This document shows, piece by piece, positions 1 through 5,577 of a DNA stretch of 7,042 nucleotides. The notes below the pieces were generated by a model, which was given only the letters and a program-made list of their open reading frames with translations, searched no databases and was not told where the DNA came from. Both the position numbers and the translations under genes were made by a program. Every line of letters starts with the position of its first letter. The first letter of the stretch is position 1. Source of the stretch: an uncultured Clostridia bacterium (GTDB lineage: Bacteria; Bacillota; Clostridia; RGIG6154); contig CAKSHV010000075.1 in NCBI GenBank assembly GCA_934457515.1, forward strand, positions 1 through 7,042, written 5' to 3'.

Positions 1-465
1 ACTCCGTACTATGCAGCAATTAATGGTGCAAGTAAATATGTAGGCAACAGCGGTCCTTTGCTTGCAGGCGGTAACTTCGGCGTTCAGATCGCAAACGTTG
101 CTCTTGGCTTCATTAAAGAGTATTCGCTTGACGGCGGCAATGAAAGCATTATCTTTACCGTTCCGGCAGGCAGTGTAGCAAGTGCTTCCGAAATTTCAAC
201 TGATGAAATTTCGCTGACAAACTTCCAGTCCTTCTTCATTTATGATGTGAAGACGGGTGGTTTGAAAGAAGCTGACGCTACAGACATTCCGCAGCCTGAA
301 AAATTGGAAGACAGCGAAGTTGATGAAAATAATCTCCCTGCAAACGTATTACTGGGTGATGACGGCTACTACAAGTGCCCGAGAGTCCTGATCCGTATTG
401 CTAACAAGGGTGATAATCTCCAGTCTTTGAACTTAATCTACTTTGATGAAGGTTTGTTTGACTAA
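1..465 (+). CDS. C-terminal part of an unrecognised, probably secreted or surface protein (5' end outside window)
   Basis: An open frame runs from base 1 to a TAA stop at 463-465 and encodes 154 residues; the true start lies upstream of the window. A TTG at 58 could be read as a start, but the frame is already open and reads sensibly before it (TPYYAAINGASKYVG), with no ribosome binding site ahead of it, so I treat the gene as partial. The visible part is acidic, rich in Asn, Ser, Asp and Gly, and has one Cys and no membrane segment. Alternating hydrophobic strands (IIFTVPAGSV, ISLTNFQSFFIYDV) suggest beta-sandwich structure. The stretch around FQSFFIYDV resembles the last strands of modular clostridial surface proteins, but this is only an impression. 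I do not recognise a family. The gene ends at a strong terminator and faces the membrane-protein gene convergently. Confidence 0.75.
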   Translation, partial: TPYYAAINGASKYVGNSGPLLAGGNFGVQIANVALGFIKEYSLDGGNESIIFTVPAGSVASASEISTDEISLTNFQSFFIYDVKTGGLKEADATDIPQPEKLEDSEVDENNLPANVLLGDDGYYKCPRVLIRIANKGDNLQSLNLIYFDEGLFD

Positions 466-482
466 TATCATTATCGCATAAT

Positions 483-509
483 AAAAAGCTCCCTAAATGG
501 GAGCTTTTT
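483..509. terminator. Bidirectional intrinsic terminator between convergent genes
   Basis: AGCTCCC (487-493) pairs perfectly with GGGAGCT (499-505) around a TAAAT loop, and flanking A and T runs extend the stem. On the + strand the stem is followed by six T residues, and on the - strand by five. It lies 18 bases after the upstream stop and 57 bases past the end of the opposing gene, so it probably terminates both. Confidence 0.92.
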
Positions 510-566
510 TCTTGCCTTTTTTGTGCTGCTGATATGTGAATGAAATTTACATAAAGTTGCTTTAAA

Positions 567-1073
567 TTAAAAACCAAACAATGGAATTTCGGGCGGAGTG
601 AGCGTGAACAAAATGAAAAGCAATGTTAGCAAAAAAAACAAGGCAGCGCCGTATGCATTGGCGTATTTTGTTCTGGGGCTGTTATTTAAAAGCTTAAAAT
701 AGGAAAATCCATAGCAAACAAGGCAGGAAAAAATAAAGATCAGAATATTAACTAGCCCAATATTTTTTCCGATTGCACCCGAGTAGGTGTAGTATGCCGC
801 GGTAGTGAATAAAAGACCGATTAATACGGCGAGTGCTTTTGTGATTATAAATCCGCTATAACGCTTTCCGATGTAAAAATACTCAATTGCTGTGTACAAA
901 AAAGCGGGGAAGAACAATAGTTTCAAATGCTCCCAAACACTTTCGTTTGTTGCGGAAAAGAATGAAACAATTATATTTTTGCCGCTTAACGCATAGGTGT
1001 AGTGTAAAATTAAGCCGCACAGAAGTGAAAAAAGCAATCCTAATCCCTCATAAATCAACAGCTTTTTCGACAT
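567..1073 (-). CDS. DUF6512-type integral membrane protein, function unknown
   Basis: The product is a 168-residue, very hydrophobic protein with about five predicted membrane helices (near residues 6-24, 50-68, 75-94, 105-125 and 140-158). Its clearest hallmark is the ATNESVWEHLKLLFFP block at about 41-56, which I associate with the DUF6512 family of clostridial membrane proteins; that assignment is from memory. No biochemical role is known to me. I choose the ATG at 1071-1073 (MSKKLLIYEG) because GGAGGT (1083-1088) lies nine bases upstream and the hydrophobic helix starts soon after. An in-frame ATG at 1116-1118 would add 15 residues encoded by a hairpin and has poor ribosome-binding spacing. 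The gene lies downstream of ychF on the same strand, 99 bases after its stop. Its ribosome binding site is embedded in a terminator-like hairpin, which suggests low or conditional expression. Confidence 0.85.
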   Translation of the reverse strand: MSKKLLIYEGLGLLFSLLCGLILHYTYALSGKNIIVSFFSATNESVWEHLKLLFFPAFLYTAIEYFYIGKRYSGFIITKALAVLIGLLFTTAAYYTYSGAIGKNIGLVNILIFIFSCLVCYGFSYFKLLNNSPRTKYANAYGAALFFLLTLLFILFTLTPPEIPLFGF

Positions 1074-1074
1074 G

Positions 1075-1112
1075 AAAAAACCACCTCCGCTATATATGTA
1101 TGCGGAGGCGGT
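1075..1112 (-). terminator. Terminator-like hairpin that contains the Shine-Dalgarno of the DUF6512 gene
   Basis: Read on the - strand, the 5' arm (1112 down to 1102, ACCGCCTCCGC) pairs with the 3' arm (1090 down to 1080, GCGGAGGTGGT) over 11 base pairs with one G-U pair, around an 11-nt A/T loop. Six U residues (1080-1075) follow at once, then C and the ATG at 1073. The shape is that of an intrinsic terminator for ychF, 60 bases past its stop. The GGAGG of the next gene lies inside the 3' arm, so when the hairpin forms it would both end transcription and hide the ribosome binding site. Confidence 0.75.
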
Positions 1113-1132
1113 GAGCATATTCCTTGATGAAT

Positions 1133-1161
1133 ATCATATTTGGTTTGCTGCAGTCGAGAAA
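1133..1161 (-). promoter_or_regulatory. Weak candidate promoter for the DUF6512 gene
   Basis: On the - strand TATGAT (1138-1133) is one base from the -10 consensus. The hexamer 17 bases upstream, TTTCTC (1161-1156), is a poor -35. If used, transcription would begin near 1126 and the mRNA leader would carry the whole RBS-containing hairpin. The A/T richness of the gap makes a chance match possible. Confidence 0.3.
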
Positions 1162-1172
1162 TTTAAATGTTT

Positions 1173-2267
1173 TTACACATTAAAACGGAACAAAATAATA
1201 TCGCCGTCTTTTACGACATAGTCTTTGCCTTCCGAGCGGACAAGACCTTTTTCTTTTGCGGCTGCCATCGAGCCGTTTGCAATTAAATCGTCATAGGCGA
1301 TAACCTCTGCGCGAATGAATCCGCGCTCGAAATCGGTGTGGATTTTTCCCGCTGCCTGGGGTGCTTTGGTGCCCTCTGTGATGGTCCATGCGCGAACCTC
1401 GGGTTTGCCCGCCGTTAAATAGCTGATGAGTCCCAAAAGCGCATAACTTTTCTGAATCAGGCGATCCAAGCCGGACTGGGAAAGATTCATTTCTTCTAAA
1501 AACAACTGTTTTTCCTCGGGTTCGAGCTGGGAAATATCCTCTTCAATTTTTGCCGAAATGGGAAGAACCTCCGATTTTTCGGTTTTGGCAAACTCGGTTA
1601 CTTCTTTCACCATTTCATTGTTTTCAATTCCATTTGCAAAATCGTCTTCCGATACATTTGCGGCATAGATTACCGGCTTTAAGGTTAAAAGTGCGATTTC
1701 TTTCAAAAGCTCCTTGTCCTCATCCGAATATTCTAATGTACGCGCGGGTTTGCCTGCCTCCAAAACGTCTTTAATCCGCTTTAACAGGTCAGCCTCCGCT
1801 GCATATTTTTTGTCGTTCCGCGCGGTTTTGGCAACACGCTCATAACGCTTGTCTACCATTTCAAGGTCCGCAAAAATCAGCTCTAAATTAATGGTTTCAA
1901 TGTCGCGCAGGGGAGAAACCGAACCATCCACGTGAATGATGTTTGGGTCCTCAAAGCAACGAACCACGTGGATAATTGCATCTACCTCACGAATATGGGA
2001 CAAAAATTTGTTTCCTAGTCCCTCGCCGCGGCTTGCGCCTTTTACCAAGCCTGCAATGTCAACAAATTCAATGGTTGCGGGGGTAACTTTTTCGGTGTCA
2101 TACATTTTTGCAAGCACGTCTAAGCGCGTGTCCGGTACCGAAACGATACCAACGTTTGGCTCAATTGTGCAGAAAGGATAGTTTGCCGACTGCGCGCCCG
2201 CCTGCGTTATGGCATTAAACAGGGTGCTTTTTCCGACATTCGGCAATCCGACTATACCTAATTTCAT
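1173..2267 (-). CDS. ychF: Redox-regulated Obg-like P-loop ATPase YchF
   Basis: At 364 residues the protein is the normal length of this universally conserved family (E. coli 363). YchF is a cytoplasmic TRAFAC-class nucleotidase that associates with ribosomes and, unlike related GTPases, prefers ATP. The sequence shows the P-loop GLPNVGKS at 7-14, the G3 motif DIAG at 70-73 and the non-canonical G4 motif NVSE at 204-207 in place of NKxD, the feature linked to ATP preference. The conserved cysteine in PFCTIEP (Cys33) matches the E. coli residue linked to redox control. A coiled middle section is followed by the C-terminal TGS domain (about 280-364, with AGKPEVRAWTI and QAAGKIHTDFERGFIRAEV). 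The start ATG has AAGGAG at 2279-2284, 11 bases upstream. It is transcribed from a consensus-like promoter divergent from the response-regulator gene. All key residues are present. Confidence 0.97.
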   Translation of the reverse strand: MKLGIVGLPNVGKSTLFNAITQAGAQSANYPFCTIEPNVGIVSVPDTRLDVLAKMYDTEKVTPATIEFVDIAGLVKGASRGEGLGNKFLSHIREVDAIIHVVRCFEDPNIIHVDGSVSPLRDIETINLELIFADLEMVDKRYERVAKTARNDKKYAAEADLLKRIKDVLEAGKPARTLEYSDEDKELLKEIALLTLKPVIYAANVSEDDFANGIENNEMVKEVTEFAKTEKSEVLPISAKIEEDISQLEPEEKQLFLEEMNLSQSGLDRLIQKSYALLGLISYLTAGKPEVRAWTITEGTKAPQAAGKIHTDFERGFIRAEVIAYDDLIANGSMAAAKEKGLVRSEGKDYVVKDGDIILFRFNV

Positions 2268-2320
2268 TTTATTTCCATCTCCTTACGAGTTTTTTCTTCT
2301 TTGTTAAACACAATAAATTA

Positions 2321-2349
2321 ATTATACCACAATTGATGTATTTTAGCAA
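2321..2349 (-). promoter_or_regulatory. Sigma-A promoter of ychF
   Basis: On the - strand TTGCTA (2349-2344) is followed after 17 bases by TATAAT (2326-2321), a perfect -10. The preceding TGG gives a TGn extended -10. Predicted transcription starts near 2314, leaving a leader of about 47 bases before ychF. Confidence 0.85.
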
Positions 2350-2376
2350 TAGCTTTTTTATGAATAAAAAGTATTG
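2347..2376. repeat. Imperfect inverted repeat between the two divergent -35 boxes
   Basis: CAATA (2347-2351) pairs with TATTG (2372-2376) and CTTTTT (2353-2358) with AAAAAG (2366-2371), with one unpaired G in the left arm. The dyad centre is near 2361, almost midway between the -35 boxes of the ychF and regulator promoters. It could be an operator acting on both genes, but A/T richness and the mirrored TTG of two -35 boxes explain part of the symmetry. Confidence 0.4.
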
Positions 2377-2402
2377 TACTTAGTGGGAAAAAGTGATATA
2401 CT
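2374..2402 (+). promoter_or_regulatory. Extended -10 promoter of the response-regulator gene
   Basis: TTGTAC (2374-2379) is followed after exactly 17 bases by TATACT (2397-2402). TGA directly before the -10 makes a TGn extended -10, which compensates for the imperfect -35. Transcription would start near 2409, leaving a leader of about 40 bases. A small inverted repeat, AAGTA-TTG-TACTT (2369-2381), overlaps the -35. Confidence 0.75.
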
Positions 2403-2448
2403 ATATAAAAAGGAATTGACGGAATATGGCGGGAGAGGGGTTTGGTTT

Positions 2449-3138
2449 GTGCAGACGGATAAGATTTTGATGGTGGACAGCGCATGGAGCAACTGCGAGC
2501 TTTTAAGACGCAAAGTGGAAAGCCGGAATGCGAGGCTATTACAAGAGCCCGATTTCGAGCGCGGAATTCGGCGGTTTAACGAAGAAGCGCCGTCGTTTGT
2601 GATTGTAAATGCCAATGCGGGGCGGGACGTGAATGAATTTATTGCTCAAATCCGCAAAAACAGCAATATACCTGTGTTGGTTATGGCGCAGGAATCGCAG
2701 GTTTTAGACCGCATAACTGCCTTAGAGGTCGGCGCAGATGACTATATTTCGGTTCCGTTTGACCCGGACGAGGTGATTGCAAGAATCCGCGCGATTTACA
2801 GGCGCTATAATTCAAAAAGCGGGCTTGGCAAAAACAGCCGCGAGGTGGTTTATCCCGGGCTTCACATTAACCTTACGAATTACGAGCTGACACTGGACGG
2901 CGTGCCGTATACGCTGCCGCCGAAAGAATTAAATTTACTGTTTCTCATGGCATCTAACCCCAATTTGGTGTTTACAAGAGAGCAGCTTATGGACAGAGTT
3001 TGGGGATTTGAATGTTATTCTGATTTGCGCACGGTGGATGTGCACATTAAGCGTCTGCGCCAAAAACTTGCCGGTCATGAAAAGGGCTGGGCGATTGTGA
3101 CGGTGCGCGGCGTGGGATACAAATTTTCTACAAAATGA
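2449..3138 (+). CDS. Atypical OmpR/PhoB-family response regulator with a degenerate receiver
   Basis: A 229-residue transcription factor with an N-terminal receiver fold (about 4-119) and a C-terminal winged-helix DNA-binding domain (about 131-227). The DNA-binding half is canonical: LPPKELNLLFLMASNPNLVF, REQLMDRVWG, TVDVHIKRLRQKL, TVRGVGYKF. The receiver keeps its architecture (KILMVDS, IPVLVMA, ALEVGADDYISVPF) but has lost its chemistry. Asn54 replaces the phospho-acceptor Asp, Ser11 replaces the second acid-pair Asp, Ala80 the switch Thr and Val102 the invariant Lys. Phosphotransfer from a histidine kinase is therefore not expected, and none is adjacent. I chose the GTG at 2449, with GGGAGAGGGG eight bases upstream and a family-typical length; an upstream TTG at 2374 in the same frame lies inside the promoter -35. 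It precedes the HtrA gene by 87 bases, which suggests that protease as a target. Confidence 0.9.
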   Translation: MQTDKILMVDSAWSNCELLRRKVESRNARLLQEPDFERGIRRFNEEAPSFVIVNANAGRDVNEFIAQIRKNSNIPVLVMAQESQVLDRITALEVGADDYISVPFDPDEVIARIRAIYRRYNSKSGLGKNSREVVYPGLHINLTNYELTLDGVPYTLPPKELNLLFLMASNPNLVFTREQLMDRVWGFECYSDLRTVDVHIKRLRQKLAGHEKGWAIVTVRGVGYKFSTK

Positions 3139-3139
3139 T

Positions 3140-3178
3140 TTCATAATCAATTTGCATTTTTTTCACACATTTATCATA
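3140..3178 (+). repeat. Four TTCAYA-like hexamers at 11-nt steps, candidate regulator operator
   Basis: TTCATA (3140), TTTGCA (3151), TTCACA (3162) and ATCATA (3173) start exactly 11 bases apart, one helical turn. OmpR/PhoB-family proteins typically bind direct repeats with this period. The array ends nine bases before the -10 of the htrA promoter and covers its missing -35, as expected for an activator site. The units are short and the stretch is A/T-rich, so chance cannot be excluded. Confidence 0.4.
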
Positions 3179-3193
3179 TTTAGGAGTTATAAT
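3162..3193 (+). promoter_or_regulatory. Candidate promoter of the HtrA protease gene
   Basis: TATAAT (3188-3193) is a perfect -10. At the optimal 17-base spacing there is only ACACAT. The good match TTCACA (3162-3167) lies 20 bases away, too far for normal use. The weak -35 suggests dependence on an activator. Transcription would start near 3200 with a leader of about 26 bases. No terminator separates the regulator gene from htrA, so read-through is also possible. Confidence 0.55.
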
Positions 3194-3225
3194 ATCCATA
3201 GAGAATAGGAAAAGGAGAGGATATT

Positions 3226-4521
3226 ATGAATGAGTTCGAAGAAAGAAACAATATACCTGAAACAAACGAAACAGAAAACAAAGATGTTCGGTTGGACGTA
3301 AATGATGCCGAAGTGTATGACTTAGGTTCAGAACAACCGCAAAGCGAGATGCATTATATGCAGCCCGTTCCGCCGAAAAAACCGAAACACAACATCAGCC
3401 GCTTTAAAGTGGTTATGGCATCGGTTTTGGCATTTGCAGTGTTTATGGGAACGGTTGTTGCATTCTCACTTCCGCAGTTTACCTCCGGGAATGATAAGGC
3501 ATTAAACACTACCCCGACGCAAAGCACGGTTCAGGCATCCAAAACCTCGGTCGGCGATGCGAACATTAAAACCGGCAGCGAACTGACTACCCAGGAGATT
3601 GCGGCACTTGTCGGTCCCGCGGTTGTCGGCATTGAAAATTACGGTTCGGGCAGCAACTATTATTACTATCAGCAAAAAGAAGTAAAACAAGGAACGGGCT
3701 CGGGCGTTATTATCAGCCAGGACGGTTATGTGGTTACAAACAACCATGTCATCGAGGGTTCAACAAAATTGAAAGTTACGCTCAGCACCGGCGCACAGTA
3801 TGATGCAAAAGTTGTGGGCGCAGACGAGGATTCGGATATTGCACTTCTTAAAATCGAGGACACCAATCTTCCGTATGCAACGCTTGGCGATTCTTCGCAG
3901 GTAACGGTTGGCGACAAGGCGGTTGCAATCGGCAATCCCTTGGGCGAAGAGCTGATGGGAACGGTTACGCAGGGCATTATCAGTGCGGTAAACCGCAGTG
4001 TTACGGTGGATAACAGAACCATGACGCTGATTCAGACAGACGCTGCAATCAACGCCGGCAATTCGGGTGGTGCTTTGATTAACTCCTATGGCGAAGTTAT
4101 TGGCATTAACTCGGTTAAAATGGCGTCGACAGGTGTTGAAGGCTTAGGCTTTGCCATTCCGAGCAACACAGTTAATTCCGTTATTTCCGATTTGAAAGAA
4201 TACGGCTATGTTCGCGGCAGACTGGTTATCGGCATTGCGGGAACGAATATTACAAGCAAAATGGCACAGTATTATGATTTGCCGGTCGGCTTTTATATTC
4301 AGGAAGTAACCGCGGGTTCGGGCGCTGCAAAGGCGGGCTTGAAAGCAGGCGACATTATCGTTAAATGCGACGGCAAAGTTGTGACGAGTATTGACGACAT
4401 TAACACCGCAAAGAAGAGCCACTCTGTGGGTGAAACCATGAAGATGCAGGCTGTTCGTGACGGACAGAATTTGTCTTTCGATGTTGTTTTGCAGGAGGAA
4501 AAACCTGAGACAGCATGGTAA
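3226..4521 (+). CDS. htrA: Membrane-anchored HtrA/DegP-type serine protease with one PDZ domain
   Basis: A 431-residue trypsin-like protease/chaperone that handles misfolded proteins outside the membrane. It has an acidic, Pro-containing cytoplasmic tail (about 1-59), one membrane anchor (about 61-83, KVVMASVLAFAVFMGTVVAF), a low-complexity linker (84-120), the protease domain (about 121-325) and a C-terminal PDZ domain (about 330-425). The triad is complete: His174 in TNNHV, Asp204 in DSDIALLKI and Ser280 in GNSGGAL. A Tyr-rich segment, YYYYQQ (145-150), sits just before the GTGSG strand where the LA loop of HtrA proteases is found. Layout and length match Gram-positive HtrA/HtrB/YyxA proteins. 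The start has GGAGAGG about five bases upstream. The partner gene upstream encodes the atypical response regulator, and a strong terminator follows. Which HtrA paralogue it represents cannot be told from the sequence. Confidence 0.95.
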   Translation: MNEFEERNNIPETNETENKDVRLDVNDAEVYDLGSEQPQSEMHYMQPVPPKKPKHNISRFKVVMASVLAFAVFMGTVVAFSLPQFTSGNDKALNTTPTQSTVQASKTSVGDANIKTGSELTTQEIAALVGPAVVGIENYGSGSNYYYYQQKEVKQGTGSGVIISQDGYVVTNNHVIEGSTKLKVTLSTGAQYDAKVVGADEDSDIALLKIEDTNLPYATLGDSSQVTVGDKAVAIGNPLGEELMGTVTQGIISAVNRSVTVDNRTMTLIQTDAAINAGNSGGALINSYGEVIGINSVKMASTGVEGLGFAIPSNTVNSVISDLKEYGYVRGRLVIGIAGTNITSKMAQYYDLPVGFYIQEVTAGSGAAKAGLKAGDIIVKCDGKVVTSIDDINTAKKSHSVGETMKMQAVRDGQNLSFDVVLQEEKPETAW

Positions 4522-4538
4522 AATGCAATTCGGTTTTT

Positions 4539-4570
4539 AAGAGGTCAAACAATTGTTTGACCTCTTTTTT
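4539..4570 (+). terminator. Intrinsic terminator of htrA, a perfect 28-base palindrome
   Basis: AAGAGGTCAAACAA (4539-4552) is exactly complementary to TTGTTTGACCTCTT (4553-4566), and the T run continues to 4570. In RNA the stem would be about 12 base pairs with an AAUU loop. It begins 17 bases after the htrA stop. Confidence 0.93.
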
Positions 4571-4584
4571 GCGTAAAAATCAAC

Positions 4585-4621
4585 AAAAATCAGGCAAAAT
4601 GCGCAGATTTGCTTGATTTTT
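4585..4621. terminator. Second hairpin, possible tandem terminator overlapping the yicC promoter
   Basis: AAAAATCAGGCAAA (4585-4598) pairs with TTTGCTTGATTTTT (4608-4621) over 14 base pairs with one G-U pair, around a nine-base loop. T runs end the right arm and, on the - strand, the left arm. It may back up the palindromic terminator. The right arm contains the -35 hexamer of the next promoter, so an operator role is also possible. It lies upstream of that promoter's start site, so it is not a leader structure. Confidence 0.5.
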
Positions 4622-4641
4622 CTGTATTGTTATGTTAAAAT
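4613..4641 (+). promoter_or_regulatory. Extended -10 promoter of the yicC-remA-gmk-rpoZ-priA operon
   Basis: TTGATT (4613-4618) is followed after 17 bases by TAAAAT (4636-4641), preceded by TGT to give a TGn extended -10. Transcription should start near 4648, about 40 bases before the yicC ATG. No comparable promoter is seen between yicC, remA and gmk. Confidence 0.8.
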
Positions 4642-4686
4642 AAAATGATAAAAGATGTTTTGAACCAATCGGAGGGATTTTTTCTT

Positions 4687-5565
4687 ATGATCAGAAGCAT
4701 GACGGGCTACGGAAAAGCAAATGCGACTCTGCCGTCCAAAGAAATTGAAGTGGAAATTAAATCGGTCAATCACAGATATTTAGACTTAAATTTCCGCATG
4801 CCGAAGTATTTAACCTTTGCGGAAGACAAGCTGCGCGGCATGGTGGGGAACTACACAACCCGCGGAAAGATTGACATTATTATTAACATTACGACAGGCG
4901 AGGAAAGCGGCAAAACCGTAACGGTCGACAAGGATTTGGCGCTGCAGTATATGAACGCGTTCCGCGAGCTTTCAGAGCTTACAGGCTTAGAACCTGACAT
5001 TTCAGTTACGCGCTTTTTAAGCACCGATGTGCTGCGCGTTGAGCATGCCGAGCAGGACGATGAATCCCTTTGGGAGGAAATCCGCCCCGTTGCGGAACAG
5101 GCGTTTGAGAATTACAACGTGCTCCGTGCCCAGGAGGGCGAGCGTTTAAAAACCGATATTTTAATCAAAACGGAGGAAATTTTAGGTTACGTTTCCAAAA
5201 TTGAAACCATTTCCGCCGAAACCATTAAAGAATACCGCGAAAAGCTGTATAACCGCGTGCGCGAAGTGGTGTCTACCATGGTGGAAATTGACGAAACACG
5301 CATTTTAACCGAGGTTGCCATTTACACCGACAAAACCTGTGTAGACGAGGAAATTGTGCGCCTTAGAAGCCATGTCGAGGCAGTACGCGGCATGATGGAA
5401 AGCGGCGGCGCAGTCGGCAAAAAGTTGGATTTTATTATCCAGGAAATGAACCGCGAAATCAACACCATCGGTTCAAAGGCGAATGAACTTAGAATTGCAG
5501 AAATTGTGATTGAAGTGAAAACCATTATTGAAAAAATTCGTGAACAGATTCAGAATATGGAGTAA
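4687..5565 (+). CDS. yicC: YicC/YloC-family endoribonuclease
   Basis: The 292-residue protein has the typical length of this family (about 287-292). E. coli YicC and B. subtilis YloC are reported to be cytoplasmic endoribonucleases; YicC is linked to turnover of the small RNA RyhB. Visible hallmarks are the N-terminal signature MIRSMTGYGKA, SVNHRYLDL (26-34), RGKIDI (59-64), EGERL (150-154) and the DUF1732-type C-terminal domain from about 208 on, with DEEIVRLRSHV (220-230) and KKLDFIIQEMNREINTIGSKA near 245-265. I chose the ATG at 4687 because GGAGGG (4671-4676) lies ten bases upstream. An in-frame ATG at 4645 lies at or before the predicted transcription start and would add 14 residues outside the family signature. 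It is the first gene of the operon, with remA starting 12 bases after its stop. Confidence 0.95.
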   Translation: MIRSMTGYGKANATLPSKEIEVEIKSVNHRYLDLNFRMPKYLTFAEDKLRGMVGNYTTRGKIDIIINITTGEESGKTVTVDKDLALQYMNAFRELSELTGLEPDISVTRFLSTDVLRVEHAEQDDESLWEEIRPVAEQAFENYNVLRAQEGERLKTDILIKTEEILGYVSKIETISAETIKEYREKLYNRVREVVSTMVEIDETRILTEVAIYTDKTCVDEEIVRLRSHVEAVRGMMESGGAVGKKLDFIIQEMNREINTIGSKANELRIAEIVIEVKTIIEKIREQIQNME

Positions 5566-5577
5566 GGCGGTGGAGAA

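Noticed and set aside
1074..1118. Upstream ATG for the DUF6512 gene adding 15 residues
   Set aside because: The extension is encoded by the hairpin, has no hydrophobic pattern, and its only purine stretch (AAGGAA) is too close to the ATG. Not strictly excluded.
1550..2181. + strand open frames opposite ychF
   Set aside because: They lie entirely over the conserved ychF coding sequence and read as low-quality shadow translations.
2374..2448. N-terminal extension of the response regulator from a TTG start at 2374
   Set aside because: The TTG is the -35 hexamer of a good promoter and transcription would start near 2409. The GTG at 2449 has a purine-rich ribosome binding site and gives a family-typical 229 residues.
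2426..2470. Short 14-codon frame starting ATG at 2426 and overlapping the regulator start, a possible leader peptide
   Set aside because: No well-spaced Shine-Dalgarno sequence, no regulatory codon run and no attenuator structure follow it.
3502..4422. Antisense open frames opposite htrA
   Set aside because: They mirror the codon pattern of a well-supported gene, have no ribosome binding sites and resemble no protein.
4539..4566. Perfect 28-base palindrome as a recombination, att or restriction-type site
   Set aside because: Its place 17 bases after a stop codon and the following T run are fully explained by an intrinsic terminator. It is not repeated elsewhere in the window.
4645..4686. 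Earlier in-frame ATG for yicC
   Set aside because: It sits at or before the predicted transcription start and lacks a ribosome binding site. The ATG at 4687 gives the family signature MIRSMTGYG with GGAGGG ten bases upstream.
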